This document shows, one piece after another, positions 39,576 to 46,998 of a stretch of DNA of 64,000 nt. How positions within the stretch are numbered: position 1 is the first letter of the stretch; every line of letters starts with the position of its first letter. A program made the translations under genes and the position numbers. The DNA lies in assembly GCF_024345835.1 (NCBI RefSeq), contig NZ_JAGQBW010000008.1, positions 62,001-126,000 of the forward strand, written 5' to 3'. Below the pieces are notes generated by a model. That model saw only the letters and a list, made by a program, of their open reading frames with translations. It was not told where the DNA came from and ran no database searches. The DNA is from Synechococcus sp. HJ21-Hayes. Lineage in GTDB: Bacteria; Cyanobacteriota; Cyanobacteriia; PCC-6307; Cyanobiaceae.

Positions 39576-39984
39576 AGATTCGGCTGCCAAAAGTGACAAC
39601 TGATCGGGGCATCACAACCGCTCAGGCATACGCAGCGGTGATGGCGAGACCAGGGATTAGGTTGCCGCCGGCGATGGGCTTGGGGCCTTTGGCGCAGCCC
39701 TTATTCTACCAGTACAGGTGCACTATGGAAGCAGCAGAGCAGCTGCAGTGCAATGGATCTGAATGAAGCCGAGCCCAGGGCGGACAGAGATAGAAAGTAC
39801 CGATGAAGCCCGCCAGATTCGGCGCCCAAGATCTCAGCTCGCGCAGTCGCGCGTGGCAATTTGACGCCTCACTTCAGCCCCGCCTTACAGGCAGAGGACA
39901 GCCGCGCCACCGCAGCCGCGGGAAAACGGCCTTGCCCGCCACCTCCCATCACCGGCCCTGGAGCGGAGGGCGGCGGCCCCCGGG
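39576..39984. other. Promoter region of the recombination cassette
   Basis: About 410 bases between the SLOG gene and the IS element. It holds a LexA-like box at 39711-39723 and a fragment at 39582-39601 resembling the sequence just inside the right end of the IS (GCCAAA..GTGACAACT). No convincing gene. Open frames here look like GC-rich background. Confidence 0.5.
39711..39723 (-). promoter_or_regulatory. LexA/SOS-box-like palindrome
   Basis: AGTACAGGTGCAC, one mismatch to RGTACNNNDGTWC. It lies 136 bases upstream of the SLOG start, a plausible operator for the recombination cassette. Confidence 0.4.
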
Positions 39985-40001
39985 TTCAGGAAAGATGTCA
40001 C
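39985..40001 (+). repeat. IS left inverted repeat
   Basis: TTCAGGAAAGATGTCAC, 16 of 17 bases complementary to the right end at 41669-41685. Confidence 0.75.
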
Positions 40002-40041
40002 CCCTTTCATCCGTACACCCGGGGGCTTGAGGACATGACCA

Positions 40042-40548
40042 ATGCGTCGTTACAGCGAGGCCATCAAGGCTGATGTGAGGAGGCGAATGAGCCCGCCGTA
40101 CAGGCAGAGCGTGGCCCGGATTTCAGAAGAGCTGGGCATCCACGTGATCACCCTCTACAAATGGAGGAAGTCCTGGCGGTTGCAGGGAGAGGTGGTGCCG
40201 GCATCCGAAAAGGACCCTGACGGCTGGAGCGCCGCCGACAAGTTCACGGTGGTGCTGGAGACCGCCGGTCTGAATGCGACTGAGCTCAGTGCCTACTGCC
40301 GCGAGCGTGGTCTCTTTCCTGAGCAGGTGAGCCGCTGGCGTCAGACCGCTCAGGATGCCAACGCCAAGCCGGTGCTGACGATGGCCGAGCAGAAGGAGCT
40401 CGAAAGGTTCCGTGCCCAGGACCAGCGGGAGATCAAAGCACTCAAGAAGGAGCTGCAGCGCAAGGAGAAGGCCCTGGCGGAGGCGGCGGCCTTGCTGGTG
40501 CTGCGAAAAAAGTGGGATGCCTTCTGCTCGGAGGACGCGGAAGGTTGA
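40042..40548 (+). CDS. IS3-family transposase OrfA
   Basis: 168 residues. An N-terminal helix-turn-helix (SVARISEELGIHVITLYKWR) recognises the IS ends. The C terminus is a leucine-zipper-like helix (ELERFRAQDQREIKALKKEL, then KEKALAEAAALLVLRKKW). The A6G slip site lies at codons RKK near the end, so a fraction of ribosomes would shift by -1 into orfB and make the fused transposase. Confidence 0.85.
   Translation: MRRYSEAIKADVRRRMSPPYRQSVARISEELGIHVITLYKWRKSWRLQGEVVPASEKDPDGWSAADKFTVVLETAGLNATELSAYCRERGLFPEQVSRWRQTAQDANAKPVLTMAEQKELERFRAQDQREIKALKKELQRKEKALAEAAALLVLRKKWDAFCSEDAEG
40506..40512 (+). promoter_or_regulatory. Programmed -1 frameshift site (A AAA AAG)
   Basis: AAAAAAG lies in the orfA frame as CGA-AAA-AAG, the exact X-XXY-YYZ heptamer used by IS3 elements. 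The -1 frame continues without a stop as orfB. Confidence 0.85.
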
Positions 40549-41654
40549 CCAGCGCCGCGAACCGGCGACAGGTGATCGAGCTGATCGGCGAGGCGAATGC
40601 CGCTGGCGCAGGCCTGGTGAGCGCCTGCGGTGAGATCGGCATCTGCCTGCGCACCCTCAAACGCTGGCGGAAGGCCTTTCTGGGTGATGGGGACGGCAAG
40701 GACCGCCGTAAATGCAGTCCCCGCCATGTCGCTCACCGACTGAGCGAGGAGGAACGCCAGCGGATCCTGCTGACGTGCAACCAGCCGGAGTACGCCTCGC
40801 TGCCACCAGGCCAGATCGTGCCGGCCCTGGCTGATCAGGGGCTGTTTATAGGTTCAGAGAGCAGCTTCTATCGGGTGTTGCACCAGGCGGGGCAGTGCCA
40901 CCGGCGTGGGCGTGCACGGCTTCCGCAGGAACCCCGCTCCGTGCCGCGCCTGATGGCGGATGGCCCAAACCGGGTTTGGAGCTGGGATATCAGCTTTTTG
41001 CCGACCACGGTGCGGGGTGTGTGGCTGTACCTCTATCTGGTGGTCGACGTCTGGAGCCGCAAGGTGGTGGCCTGGGATGTGGCCGAGGTGGAGTCGGCTG
41101 AAATCGCGGCGGATCTGGTGCAGCGGGCCTGTCTCAAGGAGCGCTACCGGCGGCCCAGCGGCTTTGGCAGCCACCAGTGCCACCAGCCACTAATCCTCCA
41201 CGCTGACAACGGCAATGCTATGCGTGGGGCCACGCTGGAAACGCGGCTGGAGGAGATGGGAGTGCTCAGATCCTTCTCCAGGCCAAGGGTCTCCAACGAC
41301 AACCCCTACTCGGAATCCCTGTTCCGAACGGTCAAGTACCGGCCCGACTACCCCAGACGGCCATTCACCAGCAAAGACGAGGCCTGCGAGTGGGTGGTGG
41401 CATTTGTGGACTGGTACAACCACCGGCACCGCCACAGCGGTATCAAATTCGTGACGCCCCATCAGCGTCACAGCCGAGCCGCCAAGGCCATTTGCCAGCA
41501 CCGAGCCGATGTCTACGAAAGGGCCCGGCAATCCAATCCAACACGCTGGAGCCGGAGCACCCGCTGCTGGCGCCAACCAGAAGACGTGTGGATCAACAAG
41601 CCACCAGAAGAGCCGGAACCGGCCCAGGCGTTATCCTTGATTCAGGCCGCCTGA
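40512..41654 (+). CDS. IS3-family transposase OrfB (DDE catalytic part)
   Basis: 380 codons in the -1 frame, expected as a fusion with OrfA. An HTH-like helper region (ICLRTLKRWRKAFLGDGDGK) precedes the DDE core: RVWSWDISFLPTTVRG (first Asp), LILHADNGNAMRG (second Asp) and NPYSESLFRTVKYRPDY (Glu). WYNHRHRHSGIKFVTPHQRH is the typical IS3 end. All catalytic residues are present. Confidence 0.9.
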   Translation: MGCLLLGGRGRLTSAANRRQVIELIGEANAAGAGLVSACGEIGICLRTLKRWRKAFLGDGDGKDRRKCSPRHVAHRLSEEERQRILLTCNQPEYASLPPGQIVPALADQGLFIGSESSFYRVLHQAGQCHRRGRARLPQEPRSVPRLMADGPNRVWSWDISFLPTTVRGVWLYLYLVVDVWSRKVVAWDVAEVESAEIAADLVQRACLKERYRRPSGFGSHQCHQPLILHADNGNAMRGATLETRLEEMGVLRSFSRPRVSNDNPYSESLFRTVKYRPDYPRRPFTSKDEACEWVVAFVDWYNHRHRHSGIKFVTPHQRHSRAAKAICQHRADVYERARQSNPTRWSRSTRCWRQPEDVWINKPPEEPEPAQALSLIQAA

Positions 41655-41668
41655 GTGGCAGCCAAAGA

Positions 41669-41685
41669 GTGACAACTTTCCTGAA
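41669..41685 (-). repeat. IS right inverted repeat
   Basis: GTGACAACTTTCCTGAA on the forward strand, the reverse complement of TTCAGGAAAGTTGTCAC. Confidence 0.75.
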
Positions 41686-42083
41686 AGTCACCGCGGCGGC
41701 TGGCCGATGCACGCCACGGCGCAGCCGTGGCACGCTGAAGGACGGCCGTCGCCGACCGAAGCCACTGCTGAAACCGCAGGGGATACGACGTTGGCTAACC
41801 CATGCAGCCAATCTCTCGCCACGCTGGAATCAACTTTCTGATCTTGCTTCTACCTCGCGGTCTCGGCAAAGATTTTCCATGGACAAAGGAATGCTGGGCT
41901 TGCGTAAAGAGAACGCCCTTCGCAGAGCAGCCCACGCCCCTTTGCCCCATGCCCACCGGCTCCAGCCTGCGCCTTCTCACAGCAGGAGAGAAAGCAAAAA
42001 CCTTCTCACAGACCTTCTCACATCCAAGCCTGAGGGTTTATGAGACTCACGGGGGCGCAAGCAGTTCGGCCAATCAATCGAGA
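41686..42083. other. Island end segment with short direct repeats
   Basis: No convincing gene. Contains a perfect hairpin (GCCACGGC, loop GCA, GCCGTGGC, 41713-41731) and three copies of CCTTCTCACA (41972-41981, 42001-42010, 42013-42022). These could be recombinase arm-binding sites beside the attachment site. From 42045 a short frame, after a stop, reads RKQFGQSIEKLPKLNVAGSS into the tRNA copy, like an integrase tail. Confidence 0.45.
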
Positions 42084-42129
42084 AGCTTCCCAAGCTGAAC
42101 GTCGCCGGTTCGAGCCCGGTCACCCGCTT
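42084..42129 (+). other. tRNA-Gly(CCC) 3' fragment, probable attachment site
   Basis: AGCTTCCCAAGCTGAACG gives the anticodon loop TTCCCAA (anticodon CCC). It is followed by a T arm (GCCGG, loop TTCGAGC, CCGGT), the 3' acceptor strand CACCCGC and a discriminator T. The upstream 40 bases do not form a D arm or the matching acceptor strand GCGGGTG, so only the 3' half is present. Tyrosine recombinases typically use this part of tRNA genes as att site; the duplicate marks the far end of an integrated element. Confidence 0.75.
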
Positions 42130-42188
42130 GGCCACACCAAATAACTCCAGTGATGCCCCACTTGGTCATGGCTTGGGGCTCTGAGAAC

Positions 42189-42458
42189 TCAGCCCCTTGG
42201 CTTGATCAGTTGCAGCACTTGGGGGCCAATACTGCCAGCCCTGCGCTCGCAATCGAGAGCCATCAAAATGCGGCGAGCCGATTCCGCCACATCTCCAGAG
42301 GCCGCAGCTGCTTCCGCCACAGCTTCGTGGCCGGCGGCTTGCCGGATGAGATCGGCCCGACGGTCACCGGCAACCGCAGTGTTGATCGATTGCATCAGCT
42401 GGAACGTAGCGTCCGAAAAGAGAGCAAGGGGCTGTGCAGCACTTGGCTGCCGAACCAT
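42189..42458 (-). CDS. Hypothetical protein, 89 aa
   Basis: MVRQPSAAQPLALFSDATFQ, then LMQSINTAVAGDRRADLIRQ and AAASGDVAESARRILMALDC. Mostly helical, Ala-rich. It is the first gene on the chromosomal side of the attachment site. No family recognised, and composition alone supports it. Confidence 0.4.
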   Translation of the reverse strand: MVRQPSAAQPLALFSDATFQLMQSINTAVAGDRRADLIRQAAGHEAVAEAAAASGDVAESARRILMALDCERRAGSIGPQVLQLIKPRG

Positions 42459-42583
42459 GGTTGGCGAGAACCCGACAGGGAGCCACAGCCAGAGCCGAGA
42501 AATCGCGGCTTCTTGAAACTAACTTAAGACCTGGTCTTCAAAATACGAAGGCCAGGCCAGCAAAGCTGTTGCGAAATCGACAC

Positions 42584-42799
42584 TCAGGTACCAGGTTCTT
42601 CCCGGTTGCCACCAAGGTCGGCGATCTGATCCCTCAACTGATCCACCCGCTGCTGATCACCGCGGGTGATGGCAACGGCGAGGGCGAATTCAAGCTTTTC
42701 GAGCTGGTGCCCACCATCGGCATAGCCCCGCTGCTGACAGGCCGGGGTCTGAGGGGTTGCGGAGCGAGTAGCAGGGCGATGGCTGTTGAGGTTGGCCAT
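42584..42799 (-). CDS. Hypothetical protein, 71 aa
   Basis: From ATG 42799: MANLNSHRPATRSATPQTPA, a linker, then a helical end HQLEKLEFALAVAITRGDQQ and VDQLRDQIADLG. The C-terminal helix could dimerise. It follows the coiled-coil gene on the same strand by 39 bases. No family recognised. Confidence 0.55.
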   Translation of the reverse strand: MANLNSHRPATRSATPQTPACQQRGYADGGHQLEKLEFALAVAITRGDQQRVDQLRDQIADLGGNREEPGT

Positions 42800-42838
42800 G
42801 GTTCGCTTTCTTCCCATTCTGTCACCGTTGGCCAGCTC

Positions 42839-43102
42839 TTAGGCGGCCATGGGCAACTCGGCATCAGCATCTCCCGACTCGGCCAGCAGCGAACGGCAGT
42901 CCGCCAGCAGAGATTCCACGGTCTCGAGACTGCGGAGCTCATCGGCATCGGGCTCGAGCGGCGTGGCCATCCCATCCAGCTGCAGCTCCAGGGCAGCCAA
43001 GCGCTGCTCCAGCTTCACCAGGCGGTGGGAGAGAGCTGTCACGGTCTGGGCGAGATCTTCAGTGGTGCGCGTAATCCGAAAGGACACCGATTGGCTGTTC
43101 AT
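42839..43102 (-). CDS. Short coiled-coil protein
   Basis: 87 residues from ATG 43102: MNSQSVSFRITRTTEDLAQT, then a heptad region VTALSHRLVKLEQRLAALEL and an acidic helical end (DELRSLETVESLLADCRSLL). Probably a soluble dimer. It diverges from the AbrB-like gene 95 bases away and is probably co-transcribed with the following 71-aa gene. Confidence 0.6.
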   Translation of the reverse strand: MNSQSVSFRITRTTEDLAQTVTALSHRLVKLEQRLAALELQLDGMATPLEPDADELRSLETVESLLADCRSLLAESGDADAELPMAA

Positions 43103-43197
43103 CCGCCCAGGGCAACTGCGCCGATGACACCACACAACGGGGCCTGACTCAAGCCATCCGCTCCCAGACTGAGCCACGTCTGCGGAACTGACCCCCC

Positions 43198-43719
43198 ATG
43201 TCACCCCTCCTCACCCTGCTGGTGTACGTGCTGGCCGGCCTGGGCGGAGGTCTGCTGGCCCTGCGCACGGGTATCCCAGCCGCACCCCTAGCCGGCGCCC
43301 TGCTGGGGGCCGCGCTCGTCAGCATGAGTGGCCGACTGGAGGTGGCCCAGTGGCCCAGTGGCAGCCGCACCATGCTGGAGATCGCCATCGGCACGGTCAT
43401 CGGCACAAGCCTCACCAGCACCGCCCTGGCCGAGCTGCGCGAGCTCTGGCGCCCGGCGGTGTTGATCACCGTGACTCTGGTCATGACCGGCCTCGTGGTG
43501 GGGCTGTGGTGCAGCCGACTGCTTGGTGTGGATCCCGTGGTGGCCCTGCTGGGAGCCGCACCCGGCGGCATCAGCGGCATGAGCCTGGTGGGAGCCGAGT
43601 TCGGGGTGGGGGCGGCCGTGGCCGCACTCCATGCCGTGCGCTTGATCACTGTGTTGCTGGTGCTGCCGCTGATGGTGCGCCTGGTGCTGGGGAATGGCGG
43701 CGGCTCACCCCCTGGATAG
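43198..43719 (+). CDS. AbrB-like membrane protein (half-length)
   Basis: 173 residues with five to six hydrophobic helices. The internal GALLGAALVSMSGR, GTVIGTSLT and LLGAAPGGISGMSLVGAEFG blocks match one repeat of the AbrB-duplication (AbrB/GtrA-like permease) family, in which full-length members of about 350 residues have two such repeats. A half-size protein would have to dimerise. Function in the family is poorly known; the name does not mean the AbrB transcription factor. Confidence 0.7.
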   Translation: MSPLLTLLVYVLAGLGGGLLALRTGIPAAPLAGALLGAALVSMSGRLEVAQWPSGSRTMLEIAIGTVIGTSLTSTALAELRELWRPAVLITVTLVMTGLVVGLWCSRLLGVDPVVALLGAAPGGISGMSLVGAEFGVGAAVAALHAVRLITVLLVLPLMVRLVLGNGGGSPPG

Positions 43720-43762
43720 GGGGCGCGGGCATCGATACGGTGGGCCCGCAGGATTTGTGCCC

Positions 43763-44230
43763 ATGGCCCGCATCGCAAGCTTCCGCTCCCTGGCCAAACG
43801 CCTGGCCCGCAGCCTTCCCCTCTGCATGGTGGGCGTGCTGGGGGTGCTTCCGGCAGCAGCACAGGCCGCCGATGGCACAAACAGCCCCGGCGGGAAAGGG
43901 GCCCAAGTGTACTGCTACATGCGCAGTGCGGGCAACAACCATGAGGTGAGCTGGAATGCCGCCTATGCCCTGATCAAGCGCCAAAGCGCGAGCATGTTCA
44001 AGACTTCACCCGAACACGCAGCCGTGATGATCACCGAGGCGGTGGTCCAGAACCCAGGCAGCTTCCCGGACTGCGGCAAGTACCTCGGCAGCCTGTTTGA
44101 GAAATCTGCAGCCCGTGAGGCGACTACCAACTCCGCTAGATCTGGTTCTGCTGCGGGTGAGGCCAACCCATCAGCTCCGGTGAGCGGCCAACCGAGCTCC
44201 ACCCCTCGCTCAGACCGCTACGCCTACTAA
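43763..44230 (+). CDS. Secreted protein of unknown function (cyanobacterial family)
   Basis: 155 residues from ATG 43763. Signal peptide MARIASFRSLAKRLARSLPL followed by a hydrophobic stretch ending in AAAQAAD. The mature domain has YCYMRSAGNNHEVSWNAAYA, LIKRQSASMFKTSPEHAAVM and NPGSFPDCGKYLGSLF with two conserved-looking Cys. I recognise this as a picocyanobacterial exported family of unknown role. The tail is Ser/Pro-rich. Confidence 0.75.
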   Translation: MARIASFRSLAKRLARSLPLCMVGVLGVLPAAAQAADGTNSPGGKGAQVYCYMRSAGNNHEVSWNAAYALIKRQSASMFKTSPEHAAVMITEAVVQNPGSFPDCGKYLGSLFEKSAAREATTNSARSGSAAGEANPSAPVSGQPSSTPRSDRYAY

Positions 44231-44235
44231 ATCCT

Positions 44236-44670
44236 GTGTCCCGATCCTCACCGCTGAGCCCCTGGGCCATCCTGGCCTTAGCGGCGCCGATGCTTCTGGG
44301 GGGTTGCTACGACCCGGCCCCCGACCCACGCAGCAGCGGACCTGGGGTGGATGACTGCCTGCGAAATGTGCAGATGGACCAGCTGACCGAGGCCATCGGC
44401 CGCTGTGATGCCGTAGTGAGCGCCCATCCCAATGCGCCCCAACCCCGCAATGAACGCGCGTTGTTGCACAGCCTCGCCGGGCAGACAGAGGCCTCCTGCA
44501 TTGACAGTCGAGCGGCCGCTGCCTTACTGCAACGCCAGCACAAGGGAGTCAGCCAGGACGCGGTGCTAGTGGAGGAGATCCACCTGCGCATGCGCAGCTG
44601 CCAACCCCTCACCAATCCACCAGCAGCTGGCGCACCATCTGGGCAAAGGTCTGGCGTCGCAAGGCCGTAG
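44236..44670 (+). CDS. Lipoprotein with TPR-like helices
   Basis: 144 residues from a GTG start 5 bases after the preceding stop. Signal peptide with lipobox (ILALAAPMLLGGCYD), so Cys would be lipidated. The following helices (DQLTEAIGRCDAVVSAHPNA, RNERALLHSLAGQTEASC) look like a TPR-type unit. The 3' end overlaps the convergent helicase gene by 62 bases. Confidence 0.7.
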   Translation: MSRSSPLSPWAILALAAPMLLGGCYDPAPDPRSSGPGVDDCLRNVQMDQLTEAIGRCDAVVSAHPNAPQPRNERALLHSLAGQTEASCIDSRAAAALLQRQHKGVSQDAVLVEEIHLRMRSCQPLTNPPAAGAPSGQRSGVARP

Positions 44671-46183
44671 TGCCCTGCTGCAGCAGCAGATCGATGCGCT
44701 GGGCCTTGCTGGCGATCAGGCCATCCACCAGTTGATCGGCCACCCCCAGCTGCAACCAGTGACACTGCAAGCTGCCCTGCATTCCGATGCGATGGCAGCG
44801 ATCCTCGGCCTGCTCGGCATCCCCGGGGGTCCAGGGCCGCTCCAACAGGACCACATGGCGAGCACGGTGCAGGGTGTAGCCCAGGCCACCCACCCCAAAG
44901 GTGCTCACCAGCAGGGTGTCCCTCCCGGCCTGAAAGCGGTCCACCTGCCGCTGGCGATCGGCGGGCTTCAGCCGGCCGGTGAGCAGACCACCCCCCAGGC
45001 GCGCCTGCAGCAGCTCGGCGGCGGCCACGTAGGCCGTGAACACCAGCACGGAATCGCCCCCGCCCAGCAATTCCTCCACCAGCTCTGCCACGGCCGGCAA
45101 CTTGTATTCCGCACCGATCTGGCGCAGGGCCGTGAACACCGCCAGGGCTTCGGCATCGCGGCGCACTAGACCAGCCGCTGATCGGCGGCGATAGTCGTCC
45201 ACCTTGAGCTGCAGGCGATGCTGAAAGCCCTGGCCCTCAGCCGGGTTGAGCTCCACCGGCACCAGGCGGCGCTGCTTGGGGGGCAGATCCAGACAATCCG
45301 CCTTGCCGCGATGCAACAGGAGCGGCCGGGTGAGCCGATGCAGCTCCTCAAGCTGGCTGGCCCCGAGGGCATGCCAGTGACGCACGCCGCCACTCTCACT
45401 CCAGTGGCCCTGGCAGTAGCGCTCCTCGAAGGCCCGCTGGTCGGCGGAGAGGGGATGGCCAATGGCCGCCAGCAACGGAAACAACTGCACCGGCCGGCCG
45501 TTCTTCATGGGGGTGCCGGTGAGCAGCCAGGCCGCCCGTAGACGGGGATGGCGGGCCAGCTTCAGAAAGGCCCGGGTACGCGCTGCCGAGAGGTTCTGGG
45601 CGTAGTGGGCCTCATCGGCGATCAGCACCGTGCCGGCGGGCGGCAGCTGGCGGGGCAGGCGCGCCCAGCTCAGCAGCTCGAGCTGCAGCTCGAGGGCCGC
45701 GGCCTCCTGGCGCCAATGGCTGTGCAGCCCGGCCGGCGCAATCACGGCAATGCGGCAATCGGCGCTGCGCACCAGGGCGCGGGCCGCCGCCAGGGCGGTG
45801 AGAGTTTTGCCGAGTCCCATGGCATCTGCCAGCAGGGCACCCCGACGGGCCAGCAACCAACGGGCCGCCACCCGTTGATGGGCAAACAGGCAACGCCCAT
45901 CCGGCAGCGGTTGCTCCAGAGCGGCAGCCCGCACCAGAAGGCGGTGGGGCGGTAGCGGCGGTAGGGGCTGCTCGAGCCACTCGAACCATTGCTGCAGCTC
46001 CGGCTCAATCGCGAAGCGGGCGGCGAACTGCTGCCGCAACGGGACTGCCGCCTCCAGGGGAAACTCCCAACAGCGCAACCGCGAGCGCCACACCCCCCGG
46101 GGCCGCACCGCCCGCAACTGGGCCTGGGTGACGGCGTCGAAGGGGATCACCACCTCGATGGTGCCGGCTGGCCCCAGACGCAT
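44609..46183 (-). CDS. SNF2-type DEAD/DEAH helicase (SMARCAL1-like)
   Basis: 524 residues from ATG 46183. An N-terminal HARP/RAD-like segment (IEVVIPFDAVTQAQLRAV, then SRLRCWEFPLEAAVPLRQQF) precedes the ATPase: LLADAMGLGKTLTALAAARA (Walker A), TVLIADEAHYAQN (DEAH) and AWLLTGTPMKNG. The second lobe has LLVSTFGVGGLGYTLHRARH and EQAEDRCHRIGM. Compact SNF2 enzymes of this type remodel stalled forks or DNA-protein complexes. It lies in the core region and is complete. Confidence 0.85.
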   Translation of the reverse strand: MRLGPAGTIEVVIPFDAVTQAQLRAVRPRGVWRSRLRCWEFPLEAAVPLRQQFAARFAIEPELQQWFEWLEQPLPPLPPHRLLVRAAALEQPLPDGRCLFAHQRVAARWLLARRGALLADAMGLGKTLTALAAARALVRSADCRIAVIAPAGLHSHWRQEAAALELQLELLSWARLPRQLPPAGTVLIADEAHYAQNLSAARTRAFLKLARHPRLRAAWLLTGTPMKNGRPVQLFPLLAAIGHPLSADQRAFEERYCQGHWSESGGVRHWHALGASQLEELHRLTRPLLLHRGKADCLDLPPKQRRLVPVELNPAEGQGFQHRLQLKVDDYRRRSAAGLVRRDAEALAVFTALRQIGAEYKLPAVAELVEELLGGGDSVLVFTAYVAAAELLQARLGGGLLTGRLKPADRQRQVDRFQAGRDTLLVSTFGVGGLGYTLHRARHVVLLERPWTPGDAEQAEDRCHRIGMQGSLQCHWLQLGVADQLVDGLIASKAQRIDLLLQQGTTALRRQTFAQMVRQLLVDW

Positions 46184-46377
46184 CTGACAGCCAGCCAAAG
46201 CAGCCCAGCTCGCCGATGGTACGCCAGCAATCTAACGGGCCAGCTCCATGCTCGCTTCCAAATCTAGGGCGACCACAACGACGCGCAAGAGCTCGCAACA
46301 AACTGCCCAAACTGCATCCCTCGACACATTGACAACCCAGACACTGCAGGCAGACTCTCTGCAACCGAGCGAATCGG

Positions 46378-46755
46378 ATGCACGCCAAGGACGCTGTTTT
46401 CCTTGAAGATCTGTGCCCCAAACTTCGTGTTCGACGCTGGAGACAATCTCTCCACAGTTTTACCAACAAGAGCTGCATTTACTGCGGCAAACCATCAGAA
46501 TCGATTGATCACGTTCTGCCCCAGAGCCGCGGCGGCCTGAGCGTGACCGAAAACTGCGTACCAGCCTGCCTGGCCTGCAATGGCCACAAGAGCGATACCG
46601 ACGCCTTCGAGTGGTATCGCCGCCAGCGCTTCTACGACCCCCGCCGGGCCATGGCGATTCGAGCCTGGATGGATGGCGACCTGCGGCTCGCCGTTCGCCT
46701 GCTGCAGTGGGCCACTCCGGGGGCCAGCCCGGCCACGATGCTGCAGGCCGCATGA
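46378..46755 (+). CDS. HNH endonuclease
   Basis: 125 residues. KSCIYCGKPSESIDHVLPQS and RGGLSVTENCVPACLACNGH give the canonical CxxC...DH....G......N....C..CN layout of the McrA/HNH type with zinc knuckles. This is a widespread housekeeping HNH family in cyanobacteria, often near photosynthesis genes, with unknown cellular substrate. Intact. Confidence 0.85.
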   Translation: MHAKDAVFLEDLCPKLRVRRWRQSLHSFTNKSCIYCGKPSESIDHVLPQSRGGLSVTENCVPACLACNGHKSDTDAFEWYRRQRFYDPRRAMAIRAWMDGDLRLAVRLLQWATPGASPATMLQAA

Positions 46756-46759
46756 GCAC

Positions 46760-46963
46760 TCACCACACCCGGCAGGCCGCAGCCCCGTTGTGGCGCTGAC
46801 AGATGTCCGCCTGGGCGATGGGCTGCTCCGGAGCCAACAGCGCAGCGACCAGCACCAGGCCAGGCACCAGGGCCAAGGCCAGCGGCACCCGGCGAACCCT
46901 GGGGGGCACGTGCGCAAAGCGCGCCGGGGAGGCAAAGGGAGTAGAGAGACAGGACGCGGTCAT
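46760..46963 (-). CDS. Small exported or membrane-anchored protein
   Basis: 67 residues from ATG 46963: MTASCLSTPFASPARFAHVP, a basic stretch and a hydrophobic helix (VPLALALVPGLVLVAALLAP), then EQPIAQADICQRHNGAAACRVW. Two Cys near the end may form a disulfide in the periplasm. It diverges from the SDR gene 35 bases away, with a LexA-like palindrome between them. Confidence 0.6.
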   Translation of the reverse strand: MTASCLSTPFASPARFAHVPPRVRRVPLALALVPGLVLVAALLAPEQPIAQADICQRHNGAAACRVW

Positions 46964-46983
46964 CAGCCGGGATCGCGGGAAGT

Positions 46984-46996
46984 AATACAGGTGTAC
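46984..46996 (+). promoter_or_regulatory. LexA/SOS-box-like palindrome
   Basis: AATACAGGTGTAC, one mismatch to RGTACNNNDGTWC, ending 2 bases before the SDR start codon at 46999. A bound repressor here would block both divergent genes. Confidence 0.4.
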
Positions 46997-46998
46997 TC

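Larger units (their letters stand above)
39985..41685 (+). mobile_element. IS3-family insertion sequence
   Basis: About 1.7 kb bounded by 17-bp inverted repeats with one mismatch (TTCAGGAAAGATGTCAC at 39985-40001; reverse complement of TTCAGGAAAGTTGTCAC at 41669-41685). It contains overlapping orfA and orfB in the -1 relation, with a canonical slippery site. Both frames are intact, so the element may be active. No clear target-site duplication was found. Confidence 0.85.

Noticed and set aside
39803-40030. Small forward frames upstream of the IS
   Set aside because: Two overlapping frames of similar length without motifs or start signals; one runs into the IS end.
41390-42043. A 217-codon frame overlapping the end of orfB
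   Set aside because: Its first half is an out-of-frame reading of the transposase and the second half crosses the IS end.
42050-42129. A complete tRNA-Gly gene
   Set aside because: The 5' acceptor strand (GCGGGTG) and a D arm are missing, and the anticodon stem pairs only 3 of 5 bases on the 5' side.
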